Below, piece after piece: positions 36,721 to 47,084 of a DNA stretch of 64,000 nucleotides. A program made the position numbers and the translations under genes. Within the stretch, counting starts at the first letter, position 1. Every line of letters begins with the position of its first letter. Source of the DNA: Loktanella sp. SALINAS62 (GTDB taxonomy: Bacteria; Pseudomonadota; Alphaproteobacteria; Rhodobacterales; Rhodobacteraceae). The notes beneath the pieces were generated by a model. It was not told where the DNA came from. It did not search any database and saw only the letters and a program-made list of their open reading frames with translations. The DNA lies in the NCBI RefSeq assembly GCF_018263905.1, contig NZ_JAAFZU010000023.1, forward strand, positions 232,755-296,754, given 5' to 3'.

Positions 36721-37995
36721 ATGTCCGAACATCGTCTGAACCTTGCCGACCTGAAGGCGCAAAGCCCCAAGGACCTGTTGTCCATGGCTGAAGAGCTGGA
36801 AATTGAAAACGCATCCACGATGCGCAAAGGCGACATGATGTTCGCCATCCTGCGTGAACGTGCCGACGAAGAGTGGTTGATCGGTGGGGATGGCGTTCTG
36901 GAAGTGCTGCAGGACGGTTTTGGTTTTCTGCGCTCGCCAGAAGCAAACTATCTGCCCGGTCCCGATGACATCTATGTCTCGCCCGATATGATCCGGCAGT
37001 ATTCGTTGCGCACCGGCGACACCGTCGAAGGGACGATGAAGGAACCAAACGACAACGAACGTTATTTTGCGTTGAACACGGTTGAGATGATCAACTTTGA
37101 AGATCCCGAACGCACCAAGCACAAGGTCGCGTTCGACAACCTGACGCCGCTTTATCCCGATGAACGTCTGAAGATGGAAGTCGACGCTGAGCATGACAAG
37201 AAAGATCGGTCTGCCCGGATCATCGACCTTGTTTCGCCTATCGGCAAAGGTCAGCGTTCCCTGATCGTGGCACCGCCGCGTACCGGTAAAACCGTGTTGT
37301 TGCAGAACATTGCCCATTCTATCGAACGCAATCACCCGGAATGCTATTTGATCGTACTGCTGATCGACGAACGTCCAGAAGAAGTCACCGACATGCAGCG
37401 ATCCGTGAAAGGCGAGGTGGTTTCTTCTACGTTTGACGAGCCCGCAACGCGTCACGTCGCCGTGTCGGAAATGGTGATTGAAAAGGCGAAACGGCTGGTC
37501 GAGCACAAGCGCGATGTCGTGATCTTGCTGGATTCGATCACGCGACTGGGCCGTGCATTCAACACGACTGTCCCATCATCGGGCAAGGTTCTGACCGGTG
37601 GTGTCGACGCGAACGCACTTCAGCGCCCAAAACGGTTCTTTGGTGCCGCCCGTAACATCGAGGAGGGTGGTTCGCTGACGATCATTGCAACTGCGTTGAT
37701 CGATACAGGCAGCCGCATGGATGAAGTGATCTTTGAAGAATTCAAAGGTACGGGCAACTCTGAAATTGTGCTGGATCGCAAGGTTGCGGACAAGCGTGTG
37801 TTCCCGGCGATGGACATTCTGAAATCCGGCACCCGCAAGGAAGAGCTGCTGGTTGGCAAAACGGACCTAGCAAAAACCTATGTCCTGCGCCGCATCCTGA
37901 ATCCGATGGGCACAACCGACGCAATCGAATTCCTGATTGGCAAGTTGAAGCAGACCAAGACCAACGCAGATTTCTTTGACTCGATGAATACCTAG
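36721..37995 (+). CDS. rho: Transcription termination factor Rho
   Basis: A 424-residue hexameric RNA helicase. Features: N-terminal [19 protein letters not shown], cold-shock-like RNA-binding domain ([21 protein letters not shown]), Walker [16 protein letters not shown] (about residues 181-195), Walker [14 protein letters not shown] and the Q/R-loop RRFF-type [16 protein letters not shown] at 36721 chosen; an in-frame TTG six bases upstream is less likely. The 122-bp gap before it has a small hairpin at 36690-36704. Confidence 0.98.
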   Translation: MSEHRLNLADLKAQSPKDLLSMAEELEIENASTMRKGDMMFAILRERADEEWLIGGDGVLEVLQDGFGFLRSPEANYLPGPDDIYVSPDMIRQYSLRTGDTVEGTMKEPNDNERYFALNTVEMINFEDPERTKHKVAFDNLTPLYPDERLKMEVDAEHDKKDRSARIIDLVSPIGKGQRSLIVAPPRTGKTVLLQNIAHSIERNHPECYLIVLLIDERPEEVTDMQRSVKGEVVSSTFDEPATRHVAVSEMVIEKAKRLVEHKRDVVILLDSITRLGRAFNTTVPSSGKVLTGGVDANALQRPKRFFGAARNIEEGGSLTIIATALIDTGSRMDEVIFEEFKGTGNSEIVLDRKVADKRVFPAMDILKSGTRKEELLVGKTDLAKTYVLRRILNPMGTTDAIEFLIGKLKQTKTNADFFDSMNT

Positions 37996-38014
37996 CAATA
38001 TCAGGCGCTTGACT

Positions 38015-39277
38015 ATGGATACGATCTTTGCCTTGGCGTCTGCACCGGGGCGGGCCGGTGTATCTGTCTTGCGCCTGTCCGGGCCGGACGCGGTCACGAT
38101 TGCGTCTGGTTTGATGTCGGACGTGCCAAAAAATCGCGGCGTCCGCCGATTGCTGGATAATACCGGCGACCTGTTGGACGAAGCGTTGGTTCTGCAGTTT
38201 CCAAAGGGTCACAGCTTCACCGGTGAGTCAGTCGTCGAGGTGCATTGCCATGGTAGCATCGCTATTGTCGGTGCGGTCGGTCGTCGTCTTTCTGAATTGG
38301 GCGCTGTTCCCGCCGGACCGGGCGAATTCACCCGCCGGGCGTTGGACAACGGACGGCTGGATCTGGCGCAAGTCGAAGGTCTGGCGGATCTGATCGACGC
38401 TGAAACCGAAGCGCAGCGCAAACAAGCGGTTCGTGTTTTCAGTGGTGAACTGGGTGCCCTTGCCAATGAATGGCGGGCAAAGCTGATCCGCGCTGCTGCC
38501 TTGATCGAAGCAACGATTGATTTTGTTGACGAAGACGTGCCCGTCGATGTCTACCCCGAAGTGCTGTCATTGATGTCTTCGGTTGAAGACGGGCTTGCAC
38601 GTCAGATTGCGGGGTCGGGTGCGGCGGAACGTGTGCGGTCAGGGTTCGAGGTTGCTATTGTTGGCCCACCGAACATCGGAAAATCGACGTTACTCAACCG
38701 GCTTGCGGGCCGAAAGGCGGCGATCACCTCTGACATTGCCGGGACCACGCGCGATGTGATCGAAGTCCGTATGGAAATTTCTGGCTTGCCGGTGACGCTG
38801 CTGGATACCGCCGGGATTCGTGAGACAAAAGATGTGATCGAAAAACTGGGGGTCGATCTAGCCCGGCAGCGCGCGGAGGCTGCTGATCTTCGTGTTTTTT
38901 TGACGGACATGGACCGTCAGACGCCCTTTGCGCCCGTAGCTGGCGATCTTGTCCTTCTGGGCAAGTCGCAGCCGCCGCTCGGCGTTTCTGGGCTCGATGG
39001 GCACGGCGTGACAGAAATGATCGACCAGATCGGAGCGGAGCTTTCGAAGCGCGCAGCCAACGCGGGCATGGCCATACGGGAACGTCATCGCGTTCAGATG
39101 ATTTTGGCCCAAACGCAATTGAAAATAGTGAAAGACGCCATCGCGCAATCCGCACCAGCTGATTTTCTGGCAGAAGATCTGCGGATCGCGGTCAGGGCGC
39201 TTGACTCCATCGTTGGGCGCGTAGATGTAGAGGACCTTCTGGGGGAAATCTTCTCCAGTTTTTGCATCGGAAAGTAG
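38015..39277 (+). CDS. mnmE: tRNA modification GTPase MnmE
   Basis: A 420-residue protein that with MnmG adds carboxymethylaminomethyl to U34 of tRNAs. N-terminal [28 protein letters not shown], the GTPase P-loop [17 protein letters not shown], the switch [22 protein letters not shown] and the terminal Cys motif FCIGK are intact. The stop is directly followed by the mnmG start. Confidence 0.98.
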   Translation: MDTIFALASAPGRAGVSVLRLSGPDAVTIASGLMSDVPKNRGVRRLLDNTGDLLDEALVLQFPKGHSFTGESVVEVHCHGSIAIVGAVGRRLSELGAVPAGPGEFTRRALDNGRLDLAQVEGLADLIDAETEAQRKQAVRVFSGELGALANEWRAKLIRAAALIEATIDFVDEDVPVDVYPEVLSLMSSVEDGLARQIAGSGAAERVRSGFEVAIVGPPNIGKSTLLNRLAGRKAAITSDIAGTTRDVIEVRMEISGLPVTLLDTAGIRETKDVIEKLGVDLARQRAEAADLRVFLTDMDRQTPFAPVAGDLVLLGKSQPPLGVSGLDGHGVTEMIDQIGAELSKRAANAGMAIRERHRVQMILAQTQLKIVKDAIAQSAPADFLAEDLRIAVRALDSIVGRVDVEDLLGEIFSSFCIGK

Positions 39278-41149
39278 GTGTTTCACGTGAAACATTATCA
39301 GGTCGTCGTCATTGGTGGCGGACACGCGGGCTGCGAGGCTGCGCTTGCTGCCGCACGTCTGGGCGTTGAGACCGCGCTGATTACGATGAAATCCACTGAT
39401 ATCGGCGTTATGTCGTGCAATCCCGCGATCGGCGGCCTGGGAAAAGGCCATCTTGTTCGTGAGATTGACGCATTAGGCGGTGCTATGGGGCAGGTTGCTG
39501 ACGCGTCCGGTATTCAATTTCGGCTACTGAACCGCACGAAGGGTCCAGCGGTGCAGGGACCACGGACTCAATCTGATCGCGTGTTGTATCAAAAAGAGAT
39601 GCAGGCGGTGATAGCAGGGCAGGCTAATCTGACCCTGATCACCGGAGAAGTCACACAACTGATCATGTCCGGTACGCGTGTTACCGGGGCAGAAGTTGAC
39701 GGTATAGACCAGTTGGTCGCGGATTCTGTGGTTTTGACCACGGGTACCTTTTTAGGCGGGCTTATCCACATTGGGGACCGGTCATTCCCAAGCGGGCGAA
39801 TGGGTGATGCGGCGTCACAAAAGATGGCACAACAGCTGCGCAGCTTTGATCTACCGCTGGGGCGACTAAAAACCGGAACGCCACCACGCTTGCGATCTTC
39901 GACGGTTGATTGGTCGTCGCTGGACATGCAGCATGCCGACATCGACCCATCGCTTTTTTCTTTTCTGTCTGACACCTTGAAGGTGCCGCAGATTGCTTGC
40001 GGTATCACGCATACAAACGACCGCACCCATCAAATCATACGGGACAATCTGGCAAGATCAGCAATGTATGGCGGCCATATTGATGGTGTTGGTCCGCGAT
40101 ACTGCCCGTCTATCGAAGATAAGGTGACGCGTTTTGCGGATAAATCCTCGCATCAGGTATTTCTGGAACCAGAGGGCTTGGATTCCGATGTGATCTACCC
40201 GAACGGGATCAGTACGTCGTTGCCAGAAGATGTACAGAACGATTATGTCAGGTCAATCGCTGGGCTTGAACAGGTCGAGATTTTACAACCAGGCTATGCA
40301 ATCGAATATGACTACGTCGATCCCAGAAGTCTGGCGCCTTCGCTGGTTTTGAAAACTTGCGTCGGTTTGTACCTTGCAGGGCAAATTAACGGAACCACTG
40401 GGTATGAGGAGGCGGCTGCGCAAGGTCTTGTCGCTGGTACGAACGCCGCGTTGTGCAGCCTGGGACGTGATCCTCATTATTTCAGCCGGAGTGAATGCTA
40501 CATCGGCGTGATGATTGACGACTTGGTAAACAGGGGCGTCACAGAACCTTACCGGATGTTCACCTCGCGCGCGGAATTTCGGCTGATTCTTCGCGCGGAT
40601 AACGCAGACCGGCGATTAACTCCGATCGGTCGAAAACTTGGGCTTGTATCAGATGCACGTTGGATGCGATTCTGCGATAAGCTGGACGAGATCGACAAGG
40701 CAAGAAATATCTTAGAAAAGGTTACGCTAACGCCGTCGGATTTGAACAACGTCGGCGTCCGCTTATCTTCTGGGTCCGGTGCGCGGACTGCGTTGTCTGC
40801 CTTGTCGCTCGCAGATTGTGGATTTGAGACGGTAAGGACGCTTGTACCCGGCGCTAAATCAATCGACGCATTGATTGGCACCCAGGTTCGCAACGACGCC
40901 TTGTACGCCCATTATGCGAAACGCCAGCAACGGGACATTGATGCGTTACAAGCTGCGGAAAATTTGTTGATCCCATCGGACATGTCGTTTGACGATTTGT
41001 CCGGTTTGTCGAATGAGTTGAAGACCAAAATTGCCCGTCTGCGTCCTACAAACCTACATGAATGCAGTCAAATTGAGGGTATGACTCCCGCAGCGCTTCT
41101 GCTGATCAAAGGGACCTTGCAGAAAAAAGAGCTACGTCGTGCCATCTGA
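39278..41149 (+). CDS. mnmG: tRNA uridine 5-carboxymethylaminomethyl modification enzyme MnmG
   Basis: A 623-residue FAD enzyme, partner of MnmE. It has [58 protein letters not shown]-type [15 protein letters not shown] and the C-terminal tail. It starts with GTG at 39278 immediately after the mnmE stop; no other start is near. The first codons (MFHVKH) are a parS site, so a protein end and a segregation site share bases. Confidence 0.98.
   Translation: MFHVKHYQVVVIGGGHAGCEAALAAARLGVETALITMKSTDIGVMSCNPAIGGLGKGHLVREIDALGGAMGQVADASGIQFRLLNRTKGPAVQGPRTQSDRVLYQKEMQAVIAGQANLTLITGEVTQLIMSGTRVTGAEVDGIDQLVADSVVLTTGTFLGGLIHIGDRSFPSGRMGDAASQKMAQQLRSFDLPLGRLKTGTPPRLRSSTVDWSSLDMQHADIDPSLFSFLSDTLKVPQIACGITHTNDRTHQIIRDNLARSAMYGGHIDGVGPRYCPSIEDKVTRFADKSSHQVFLEPEGLDSDVIYPNGISTSLPEDVQNDYVRSIAGLEQVEILQPGYAIEYDYVDPRSLAPSLVLKTCVGLYLAGQINGTTGYEEAAAQGLVAGTNAALCSLGRDPHYFSRSECYIGVMIDDLVNRGVTEPYRMFTSRAEFRLILRADNADRRLTPIGRKLGLVSDARWMRFCDKLDEIDKARNILEKVTLTPSDLNNVGVRLSSGSGARTALSALSLADCGFETVRTLVPGAKSIDALIGTQVRNDALYAHYAKRQQRDIDALQAAENLLIPSDMSFDDLSGLSNELKTKIARLRPTNLHECSQIEGMTPAALLLIKGTLQKKELRRAI
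39279..39294. other. parS centromere site 1 (inside mnmG)
   Basis: A perfect 16-bp palindrome TGTTTCACGTGAAACA, the bacterial parS consensus bound by ParB. It overlaps codons 1-6 of mnmG and is 3.3 kb upstream of parB. Confidence 0.93.
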
Positions 41150-41753
41150 TTTTGAACTGCCAGATGTTTCACGTGAAACATCTGCTCGTTTGACCGCGTT
41201 TTCCGATCTTTTGATCAAGTGGAACAGGACAATAAATCTTGTTTCAAAATCTCAAATTAATGATTTGAAAACACGGCATGTGGATGACAGCCTGCAACTT
41301 CTGCCACATATCCCATCGGACGCCAAGGTGCTGACAGATATTGGAAGTGGTGGCGGGTTCCCCGGCATCGTTTTGGCTATCGCCAAAGCTGAGACACAGC
41401 CATCGTTACATTTCCAACTGATCGAAAGTGATCAGCGTAAGGCCGCTTTTTTGCGGACTGCAGTCTGCACCCTGTCGTTAAATGCCACCGTATTTTGCGA
41501 ACGAATTGAACAGACGACAGCCGAACCCGCCGACTGTATGACAGCCCGCGCACTGGCGCCTTTGTCGAATTTGCTGGCGTTTGCATCTGGACTGATGGTG
41601 CCCGAAGGCACGGCAATTCTGCCAAAAGGCCGGCATTTTGAAACAGAACTTGAGGATGCACAAAAGGCGTGGCACTTCAGACATCAGATCTACCCTAGTC
41701 TGACTGATTCAGACGGGCAGGTCATTGTTGTAAAGGATATTCGGCGTGCCTGA
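41139..41753 (+). CDS. rsmG: 16S rRNA (guanine527-N7)-methyltransferase RsmG
   Basis: A 204-residue SAM-dependent methyltransferase. [16 protein letters not shown], the SAM site [16 protein letters not shown] and the late [13 protein letters not shown] are family signatures. GTG at 41139 is used, overlapping mnmG by 11 nt. Codons 9-15 (DVSRETS) coincide with a parS site. Confidence 0.96.
   Translation: MPSDFELPDVSRETSARLTAFSDLLIKWNRTINLVSKSQINDLKTRHVDDSLQLLPHIPSDAKVLTDIGSGGGFPGIVLAIAKAETQPSLHFQLIESDQRKAAFLRTAVCTLSLNATVFCERIEQTTAEPADCMTARALAPLSNLLAFASGLMVPEGTAILPKGRHFETELEDAQKAWHFRHQIYPSLTDSDGQVIVVKDIRRA
41161..41184. other. parS centromere site 2 (inside rsmG)
   Basis: The core TGTTTCACGTGAAACA (41165-41180) is flanked by matching CAGA and TCTG, making a perfect 24-bp palindrome. 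It lies 585 bp upstream of parA and 1.9 kb from the first site. Confidence 0.95.
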
Positions 41754-42564
41754 CCGTAACACACCAAAAACCGCCAAAATTATCGCTGTCGCCAACCAAA
41801 AAGGTGGCGTCGGAAAAACAACGACGACCATCAATTTAGGCGCTGCGCTGGCGGAACTCGATCAGAACGTCCTGTTGATCGACCTCGATCCCCAAGGTAA
41901 CGCGTCAACCGGACTTGGCGTATCGCCCTACGCGCGGCAGGTCACCACGTACGATTTCATCTTGGGTGACGCGACGCCGGATCAGGCGATTCAGCAGACC
42001 ACGGTTCCAAATCTGTCGATCATACCAGCAACGACGGACCTCAGCTCTGCCGATATTGAACTTATATCGAACGAAAAAAGAAGCTTTCTGCTGTTTGATG
42101 CGTTGCGGCAATTACCGATGGATCAGCTTCGGTTTGACTATATCTTGATTGATTGCCCGCCATCGCTCAACATTTTGACAGTTAATGCGATGGTCGCATC
42201 ACACTCTGTCATCGTACCACTGCAAAGCGAGTTTTTCGCGCTTGAGGGGCTGTCTCAACTGATGCTGACAATCAGAGAAGTCCGCCAGTCAGCGAACAAA
42301 TCCCTACGGATCGAGGGCGTCGTATTGACGATGTACGACCGGCGGAACAACCTGTCCCAGCAAGTCGAAGCGGACGCTCGTGAGAATTTGGGTGCGCTCG
42401 TTTTTGATACGGTCATTCCCCGCAATGTCCGGTTAAGTGAGGCACCATCGTTTGCCATGCCTGCGTTGTCATACGACAGTCAGTCGGCTGGCAGTGTTGC
42501 GTATCGTAAGCTTGCGACTGAAATCCTGGCCAAGGCCAAAGCCCCGTTGAAAAAGGTGTCTTGA
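41746..42564 (+). CDS. parA: Chromosome partitioning ATPase ParA (Soj)
   Basis: A 272-residue Walker ATPase that moves ParB-parS complexes. The deviant Walker A is KGGVGKTTTTINLGAAL, with LLIDLDPQGNASTGLG and DYILIDCPPSL. GTG at 41746 overlaps rsmG by 8 nt. The N-terminus lacks a DNA-binding HTH, as is normal for chromosomal ParA. Coupled to parB by a TTGATG overlap. Confidence 0.97.
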   Translation: MPDRNTPKTAKIIAVANQKGGVGKTTTTINLGAALAELDQNVLLIDLDPQGNASTGLGVSPYARQVTTYDFILGDATPDQAIQQTTVPNLSIIPATTDLSSADIELISNEKRSFLLFDALRQLPMDQLRFDYILIDCPPSLNILTVNAMVASHSVIVPLQSEFFALEGLSQLMLTIREVRQSANKSLRIEGVVLTMYDRRNNLSQQVEADARENLGALVFDTVIPRNVRLSEAPSFAMPALSYDSQSAGSVAYRKLATEILAKAKAPLKKVS

Positions 42565-43454
42565 TGTCTCAACCTCCTAAAACCCGTGGTCTTGGCCGTG
42601 GTCTTTCTGCGTTGATGGCAGATGTGCAACCGGCGCAAACAGACACCGATGAGGTGCCGCCGCGTGCCGATCTTTATGTTCCTATTGAACGCGTCCATCC
42701 AAATCCCGATCAGCCGCGTCGCACATTCGACGATGATGCACTGGCGGAACTTGCGGAATCGATCCGTGAAAAGGGCGTGATCCAGCCCCTCATCGTGCGG
42801 CTTCAACCGGGCGCGACCGACGAATATCAGATTGTCGCTGGCGAACGTCGGTGGCGCGCTTCGCAGATGGCCAACCGACACGACATTCCAGTCCTGATCC
42901 GTGATTTCAATGACACTGAAGTTCTTGAAATTGCGATCATCGAAAACATTCAACGTGCTGACCTCAACCCGGTAGACGAGGCCGCGGGTTATCGGCAGTT
43001 GATGGATCGGTTCGGACACACCCAAGAACAACTAGCCACAGCACTTGGCAAAAGCCGGAGCCATATCGCCAACCAGATGCGTCTGCTTTCGTTGCCATCA
43101 GACGTGCTGGATTGGCTTGGAAAGGGTAAACTGACCGCCGGGCACGCGCGAACACTCGTCGGTCATCCAAAGGCGACCGAACTGGCACGCCAGATCATGG
43201 CAAAAGGTCTTTCGGTCCGCGATGCAGAACGTCTGACGAAAAAGATAACTGACACCGATGATAAGCCTGCGCGTGAACGGACCCGTCCGCGCAAGGATGC
43301 TGATACAATTGCCTTGGAACGTGAATTGTCAGCGGCAATCCGGATGCAAGTGTCCATTGATCAGGATGCCGGGCAGGAAAGTGGCAAAATGACCATTCGT
43401 TACAGTGACTTGAACCAACTTGATGATCTGATGCGTCAGCTGGCAGGCAATTAG
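42564..43454 (+). CDS. parB: Chromosome partitioning protein ParB (Spo0J)
   Basis: A 296-residue CTP-dependent DNA clamp that loads at parS. N-terminal GLGRGLSALMAD, VHPNPDQPRRTFDDDAL, the CTP-binding AGERRWRASQ, HTH region (NQMRLLSLPSDV, KLTAGHARTLVG) and a C-terminal dimerisation segment are present. Two parS sites lie just upstream. The stop TAG overlaps the stop of convergent hemW. Confidence 0.97.
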   Translation: MSQPPKTRGLGRGLSALMADVQPAQTDTDEVPPRADLYVPIERVHPNPDQPRRTFDDDALAELAESIREKGVIQPLIVRLQPGATDEYQIVAGERRWRASQMANRHDIPVLIRDFNDTEVLEIAIIENIQRADLNPVDEAAGYRQLMDRFGHTQEQLATALGKSRSHIANQMRLLSLPSDVLDWLGKGKLTAGHARTLVGHPKATELARQIMAKGLSVRDAERLTKKITDTDDKPARERTRPRKDADTIALERELSAAIRMQVSIDQDAGQESGKMTIRYSDLNQLDDLMRQLAGN

Positions 43455-44638
43455 TCGGCCAGCAGCGATCGCAGGATACCGTTCAGCACAGGACGCCCCT
43501 CGGCGGATACGCGCAGGCGTTCAGGATCTTGCGCAATCAGACCCAATTCTAGCAGTTCAGTCTCTTGCGGGTTGCCATTTTCATAGCCAGCATCGCGCAA
43601 ACGGTCCCGCGAAACGCCTTCTGACAGGCGCAGGCCCATCAGCAACATCTCTGTCAGTGCGTCGGCACGCCCAATGGGTTCGCGCGGCAGTTCCCCATGC
43701 CCCTGGTTTTCGACCTGCGCCAGCCATGCGCCCGGTGCCAGCGGCGTTGATGTTTCCCAACGCGCACCGTCCAACGTCAGTCGGCCCTGCGCGCCCGGTC
43801 CGACCCCGACGTAATCCCCAGACTGCCAATAGATCCGATTGTGCGTGCTTTCGGCACCGATCCGCGCATGGTTAGACGTCTCATATCCGTGAAATCCGGC
43901 AGCCTCGCATATTGCCTGCGTCGCAAAATACAGGTCCGCGCCCAGATCGTCGTTCGGCAGGCCGCGCAACTGGCCCAATGCATCGCGCTCGCCAAACACC
44001 GTTCCGTCCTCGATCGTCAGCTGGTAGAGCGACAGGTGATCGACCGCCATTGAGAGCGCGGTGGTCAGTTCGGTTTCCCATTGCGCTAGCGTTTGATCCT
44101 GCCGCGCATAGATCAGATCAAAACTGACACGATCAAACGTCGTCCGCGCGATATCAAACGCAGCCAAAGCCTCTGCCGCACTATGCATGCGACCCAGTCG
44201 GCGTAGGTCGGCATCATTCAAGGCCTGCACCCCAAGAGACACACGGTTGACGCCCGCAGCACGATAGCCCGCAAAGCGGTCCGCCTCGGTCGAGGTTGGG
44301 TTTGCTTCTAGCGTGATTTCGATATCGTTCGCGATCGGCCATGTCGCGCGGATCGTGGCCAGAATGTCATCGACTAGTCGGACCGACATCATTGATGGCG
44401 TGCCGCCGCCAAAGAACACGGATTGTAGCACCCGACCTTGTGTTTCTTTGCCTAACCGTTTGATTTCATGTATGTAAGCACGACCCCAGCGATCTTGATC
44501 GATCCGGGTCGCAACATGGCTGTTGAAATCACAATAGGGGCACTTTGCCTGACAGAACGGCCAGTGCAGATACAGACCGAACCCGCCGTTCCGCCAATCT
44601 TCAGTCAAAACAGCCCGCCACCAGTTTTTGAAACGCAT
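43451..44638 (-). CDS. hemW: Radical SAM haem chaperone HemW
   Basis: A 395-residue radical-SAM protein; HemW inserts haem into acceptor proteins and, despite frequent annotation, is not coproporphyrinogen III oxidase. It has the CQAKCPYCDFN iron-sulfur motif, FFGGGTPSMM, and NRVSLGVQALND. I chose ATG at 44638, which overlaps rdgB by 38 nt; an earlier in-frame start at 44686 lies deeper inside rdgB. Downstream in rph-rdgB-hemW. Confidence 0.93.
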   Translation of the reverse strand: MRFKNWWRAVLTEDWRNGGFGLYLHWPFCQAKCPYCDFNSHVATRIDQDRWGRAYIHEIKRLGKETQGRVLQSVFFGGGTPSMMSVRLVDDILATIRATWPIANDIEITLEANPTSTEADRFAGYRAAGVNRVSLGVQALNDADLRRLGRMHSAAEALAAFDIARTTFDRVSFDLIYARQDQTLAQWETELTTALSMAVDHLSLYQLTIEDGTVFGERDALGQLRGLPNDDLGADLYFATQAICEAAGFHGYETSNHARIGAESTHNRIYWQSGDYVGVGPGAQGRLTLDGARWETSTPLAPGAWLAQVENQGHGELPREPIGRADALTEMLLMGLRLSEGVSRDRLRDAGYENGNPQETELLELGLIAQDPERLRVSAEGRPVLNGILRSLLAD

Positions 44639-45209
44639 CGGCACGGTGGCTGATCCGGTTTTTTTCCCAACGGTCCATCTCGCCAAACGTCAACTCATGG
44701 CCATCGGGCTGGAAAATAGGATCGTAGCCATGTCCCTGATCCCCGCGACCGGGCCAGACAATCTGGCCCGGCATGACACCCGCGAACACTTCGTCGTGAC
44801 CATCGGGCCAGGCCAGCACCAAGGTGCAGCAGAACCGCGCAGTGCGGGGAGATGGCGCGCTGACGGCTTCCAATGCGTCGAACGCCCGCTGCATCGCCAT
44901 CTGGAAATCGCGGCCAGATTTGGTTTCGGCCCAATCAGCGGTCAGGACACCCGGCGCACCGTTCAGGGCGGCGATTTCCAACCCGCTGTCGTCGGCCAGC
45001 GCGGGTAGCCCGGTGGCCTTGGCCGCGGCATGCGCCTTGATCCGGGCATTGCCGGCAAATGTGTCTTCAGTCTCGTCCGGTTCAGGCAAACCGTGATCGG
45101 CGTTGCTGGTCAACGTCACGCCATAATCTTTCAGCAGGTCCGCGATTTCGTCGCGCTTGCCGGTATTATGGGTTGCGATGACCAACTGGTCGCCGTCGAA
45201 TTTTCTCAA
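44601..45209 (-). CDS. rdgB: dITP/XTP pyrophosphatase RdgB
   Basis: A 202-residue house-cleaning enzyme that hydrolyses dITP and [20 protein letters not shown] (residues 10-26), [16 protein letters not shown], the catalytic [10 protein letters not shown] and the final SHRADAF are all seen. It overlaps rph by 4 nt and hemW by 38 nt. Confidence 0.96.
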   Translation of the reverse strand: MRKFDGDQLVIATHNTGKRDEIADLLKDYGVTLTSNADHGLPEPDETEDTFAGNARIKAHAAAKATGLPALADDSGLEIAALNGAPGVLTADWAETKSGRDFQMAMQRAFDALEAVSAPSPRTARFCCTLVLAWPDGHDEVFAGVMPGQIVWPGRGDQGHGYDPIFQPDGHELTFGEMDRWEKNRISHRADAFQKLVAGCFD

Positions 45210-45913
45210 GACACGGCCTCCATCTGGATCCGGTTCAGATCGGTGATACCGGATTCCGCCAGATCAAGCAGCGTGTCCATTTGTCCGCGCGTAAATGTGG
45301 CGCCTTCGGCTGACATCTGCACTTCGACCAGCTTGCCGCCGGTCATGATGAAATTGCCGTCGACCCCGGCTTCGGAATCTTCGGGGTAATCCAGATCAAG
45401 CACCTCCTGACCGGCGTAAATCCCACAGGAAACAGCAGCGACCGGATCAACAAGCGGATCAGCGGTGATCAGACCCGCCTTCATCAACTGATTCACCGCC
45501 AGTTTCAGGGCGACCCAGCCACCGGTGATCGACGCGCAGCGGGTGCCGCCATCGGCCTGAATGACATCACAATCAATCTGGATCTGGCGTTCGCCCAGCG
45601 CAACACGATCGACACCGGCGCGCAGGCTGCGTCCGATCAGGCGCTGAATTTCCTGCGTGCGTCCCGACTGGCCGTTCTTTGCTTCGCGGCGCATTCGTGT
45701 ATGTGTGGCGCGGGGCAGCATGCCATATTCCGCCGTGACCCAGCCCAGCCCTGAATTTTTCATAAAGGACGGCACCCGTTCGTCAACACTGGCGGTGCAA
45801 AGGACATGCGTATCGCCCATGCGTATCATACAGCTGCCTTCGGCATGACGCGTGACGTTGGTTTCGATGGACACGTCGCGCATTTGGGTGGTCTTACGGC
45901 CGGATGGGCGCAT
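45206..45913 (-). CDS. rph: Ribonuclease PH
   Basis: A 235-residue phosphorolytic 3'-exoribonuclease trimming tRNA 3' ends. It has the start [16 protein letters not shown], the [13 protein letters not shown]-terminal part, and [34 protein letters not shown] in the active-site half. AAGGAG lies eight bases before the ATG. Divergent from hrcA over 102 bp. Confidence 0.97.
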   Translation of the reverse strand: MRPSGRKTTQMRDVSIETNVTRHAEGSCMIRMGDTHVLCTASVDERVPSFMKNSGLGWVTAEYGMLPRATHTRMRREAKNGQSGRTQEIQRLIGRSLRAGVDRVALGERQIQIDCDVIQADGGTRCASITGGWVALKLAVNQLMKAGLITADPLVDPVAAVSCGIYAGQEVLDLDYPEDSEAGVDGNFIMTGGKLVEVQMSAEGATFTRGQMDTLLDLAESGITDLNRIQMEAVS

Positions 45914-45931
45914 GGTTCAGCTCCTTCATAG

Positions 45932-45960
45932 GTTGCGAAAGCGGCATACGCGTCCCATGT
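45932..45960 (+). promoter_or_regulatory. Possible RpoH-type promoter of hrcA-grpE
   Basis: GTTG at 45932-45935, an 18-bp spacer, then CCCATGT at 45954-45960. It resembles heat-shock sigma promoters (CTTG then C-Y-T-A-T-N-T) with one mismatch in the -10 and one in the -35. It lies 55 bp before hrcA. No CIRCE inverted repeat is seen here. Confidence 0.35.
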
Positions 45961-46015
45961 CGATATTCCAAGTCCCGTTGACGCCCCCGTGCCCTTTGGC
46001 CAGAGTAACAACGCC

Positions 46016-47074
46016 ATGACCCATGTACCGCCACGCTTCGATGACATGAATGCCCGCTCGCGCGAGGTGTTTCGCCGCATCGTCGAAGGTTACCTTGAAA
46101 CCGGCACACCCGTCGGGTCGCGCACCCTGTCGCGTGAAATGTCCGATCCGGTCAGCCCTGCGACAATTCGCAACGTCATGAACGATCTGGAATATCTGGG
46201 CCTGCTGGGCAGCCCGCATGTCAGCGCGGGCCGTGTGCCGACGCAGATCGGCCTGCGCATGTTCGTCGACGGCTTGCTAGAGGTGAACGACCTGTCGGAC
46301 CCTGATCGCAACCTGATCGACCAGACCTTGACCGACGACGATACCGATGTCAGCGCCGTGCTTGACCGCGTTGGGTCCGCGCTGTCCGGTGTCACACAGG
46401 TCGCATCGCTTGTCCTGACCCCAAAACACGAAGCCCCGATCAAACACATCGAATTCGTGTCGCTGTCCAACACCCGCGCGCTGGTGGTGCTGGTCTTTGC
46501 CGATGGTCACGTTGAAAATCGGCTATTTACCCCGCCACCGGGGCAAACCCCGTCATCCATGCGTGAGGCGGCGAATTTCCTGAACGCCATCGCCGAAGGC
46601 CAGACCCTTTCGCGCCTAGGGGCGGTGATCGAACGTGAAATCGCGGCCCGTCGTCAGGAAATTGACAAGCTGGCCGCAGAACTGGTGCAGTCCGGTGCGG
46701 TGATCTGGGAAAACGAAGGTGAAAACAACGAACGCCTGATCGTGCGTGGCCGTGGCAATCTGCTGGGGGACGATACCGGCGATATCGACCTTATCCGTAA
46801 CCTGTTCGACGATCTGGAACGCAAACGTGATATCGCGCAGTTTCTCGAACTGGCTGATGATGCCGAAGGCGTGCGGATTTTTATCGGGTCCGAAAACAAA
46901 CTTTTCTCACTTTCGGGTTCCTCTCTGGTGGTTTCTCCTTATATGAACGCCGACCGTAAGATCATCGGCGCCGTGGGCGTCATTGGTCCGACAAGACTGA
47001 ATTACGGGCGCATTGTGCCCATCGTGAACTATACCGCGCAGCGCGTCGGCAAGATGATCGCCGACCGCTCCTGA
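46016..47074 (+). CDS. hrcA: Heat-inducible transcription repressor HrcA
   Basis: A 352-residue repressor of groE-type operons at CIRCE sites. The N-terminal winged helix (NARSREVFRRIVEGYLETGTPVGSRTLSR) and the later SAGRVPTQIGLRMFVDGLL are family hallmarks; the C-terminal GVIGPTRLNYGRIVPIV is intact. ATG at 46016 is used, with a GTG at 45989 as an alternative. grpE follows after 10 nt. Confidence 0.95.
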   Translation: MTHVPPRFDDMNARSREVFRRIVEGYLETGTPVGSRTLSREMSDPVSPATIRNVMNDLEYLGLLGSPHVSAGRVPTQIGLRMFVDGLLEVNDLSDPDRNLIDQTLTDDDTDVSAVLDRVGSALSGVTQVASLVLTPKHEAPIKHIEFVSLSNTRALVVLVFADGHVENRLFTPPPGQTPSSMREAANFLNAIAEGQTLSRLGAVIEREIAARRQEIDKLAAELVQSGAVIWENEGENNERLIVRGRGNLLGDDTGDIDLIRNLFDDLERKRDIAQFLELADDAEGVRIFIGSENKLFSLSGSSLVVSPYMNADRKIIGAVGVIGPTRLNYGRIVPIVNYTAQRVGKMIADRS

Positions 47075-47084
47075 AGGAATTGAT

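Noticed and set aside
43451-44638. Coproporphyrinogen III oxidase HemN
   Set aside because: Length, the CxxxCxxC context and association with rdgB fit HemW instead.
45914-46015. CIRCE operator at hrcA
   Set aside because: No TTAGCACTC / GAGTGCTAA inverted repeat.
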